Source: Alphaproteobacteria bacterium (lineage in GTDB: Bacteria; Pseudomonadota; Alphaproteobacteria; GCA-2731375). From it: DNA of 62,284 nt. The notes beneath the pieces are model-generated. The model worked only from the letters and a program-made list of their open reading frames with translations, did no database searches and was not told where the DNA came from. The stretch lies in contig JAJFGG010000165.1 of NCBI GenBank assembly GCA_021776235.1, positions 1 to 62,284 of the forward strand. The letters are read 5' to 3'. Every line of letters begins with the position of its first letter. Position 1 is the first letter of the stretch. Positions 62,046-62,284 of this stretch are shown here, piece by piece. Position numbers and translations under genes: made by a program.

Positions 62046-62284
62046 TCATCCGGCCAAATCGCGCAATATGCCGGCCGCCAGGCCATGCAATGCTGGATCA
62101 TCCGCCGGTCTGGGCGGTGCGCCCGCCGGCTCCAGCGGCGGGCCCATTCGGGCCGGGTTCCCGCGCAGGACAAGAATTCGATGGCCCAAACGCAAGGCTT
62201 CCAGGGGATCGTGGGTGACCAGCAATGTGGTCCGTCCGATCAATAGTTCCGCGGCCAATTCCTGCAGGCGCAGGCGGGTCAGGG
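62046..62284 (-). CDS. ABC transporter ATPase, C-terminal fragment
   Basis: The window edge cuts this gene. The visible end reads LTRLRLQELAAELL (the region after Walker B/D-loop), then TLLVTHDPLEALRLGHRILVL with the H-loop His in THDP, matching SsuB/TauB/ThiZ-type ATPases. It ends 9 bases before the permease start, so ATPase, permease and binding protein form one operon. Walker A, Q-loop and signature lie beyond the window. Confidence 0.8.
   Translation of the reverse strand, partial: LTRLRLQELAAELLIGRTTLLVTHDPLEALRLGHRILVLRGNPARMGPPLEPAGAPPRPADDPALHGLAAGILRDLAG

Overview
The window looks like a chromosomal segment of an alphaproteobacterium with Rhodospirillales-like gene content. The clearest marker is a GcrA cell-cycle regulator (48267-48683), a family known from Alphaproteobacteria. 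Two [10 protein letters not shown]-type histidine kinases, a MaoC/acyl-CoA dehydrogenase cluster and many broad catabolic enzymes fit a free-living heterotroph. I see no rRNA, tRNA, CRISPR array, phage or transposase gene. Genes are dense, GC-rich and often overlap by ATGA; the one clear exception is an AT-rich stretch at 178-717.

Layout. 1-4490: the start of an alpha-oxoamine synthase, an AT-rich gap, a histidine kinase, a phosphodiesterase, and a histidine-phosphatase gene broken by a 263-bp inverted-repeat element. 4509-13641: divergent kdgK/eda (lower Entner-Doudoroff steps), a tandem universal stress protein, an agmatinase-family ureohydrolase, a cupin, a LinB-like haloalkane dehalogenase, an enoyl-CoA hydratase, GDPD, an NTF2-like protein, a second inverted-repeat element, meaB and a glyoxalase-like protein. 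13758-21443: a dipeptide-type ABC transporter with two paralogous binding proteins, and with ATPases and permeases in convergent operons. 21735-29160: a MetE-like protein, a DapA-like lyase, GST, GNAT, dgoA, dgoK, an MBL hydrolase, a PAS-like protein and an unknown. 29383-37295: a DmdC-type acyl-CoA dehydrogenase divergent from two hot-dog hydratases, Sua5, a GlcD-type dehydrogenase, an MFS carrier and an SRAP protein.

37474-51714: a PAS histidine kinase, an RND efflux pair, a four-domain rhodanese operon (with a Ser/Thr-tailed exported protein, a DadA-like oxidase and a YheT-like hydrolase), gcrA, a 53-codon membrane ORF, class III alcohol dehydrogenase and a TauD/TfdA dioxygenase. 51757-59301: a ten-gene Mrp-type cation/proton antiporter operon (E, F, G, MbhD/E-like, B, C and three NuoL/M/N-type subunits plus a small membrane protein). 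59559-62284: a double cold-shock-domain protein and a truncated thiamine-precursor-type ABC operon.

The most unusual signal is a pair of 263-bp and 266-bp palindromic elements (4040-4302 and 11643-11908). They have unrelated terminal inverted repeats but share one internal layout: two inverted copies of a ~60-nt hairpin module. In that module short motifs (GGTAGGAG, CGAT-nCGGGn-ATCG, GACGCCATCCGA) are conserved while the stem arms change sequence and largely keep pairing. One copy splits a gene; the other carries the stop codon of one gene and the start codon of the next. A diverged single module may lie at 16582-16642. The Mrp-like operon is the most interesting protein-level system.
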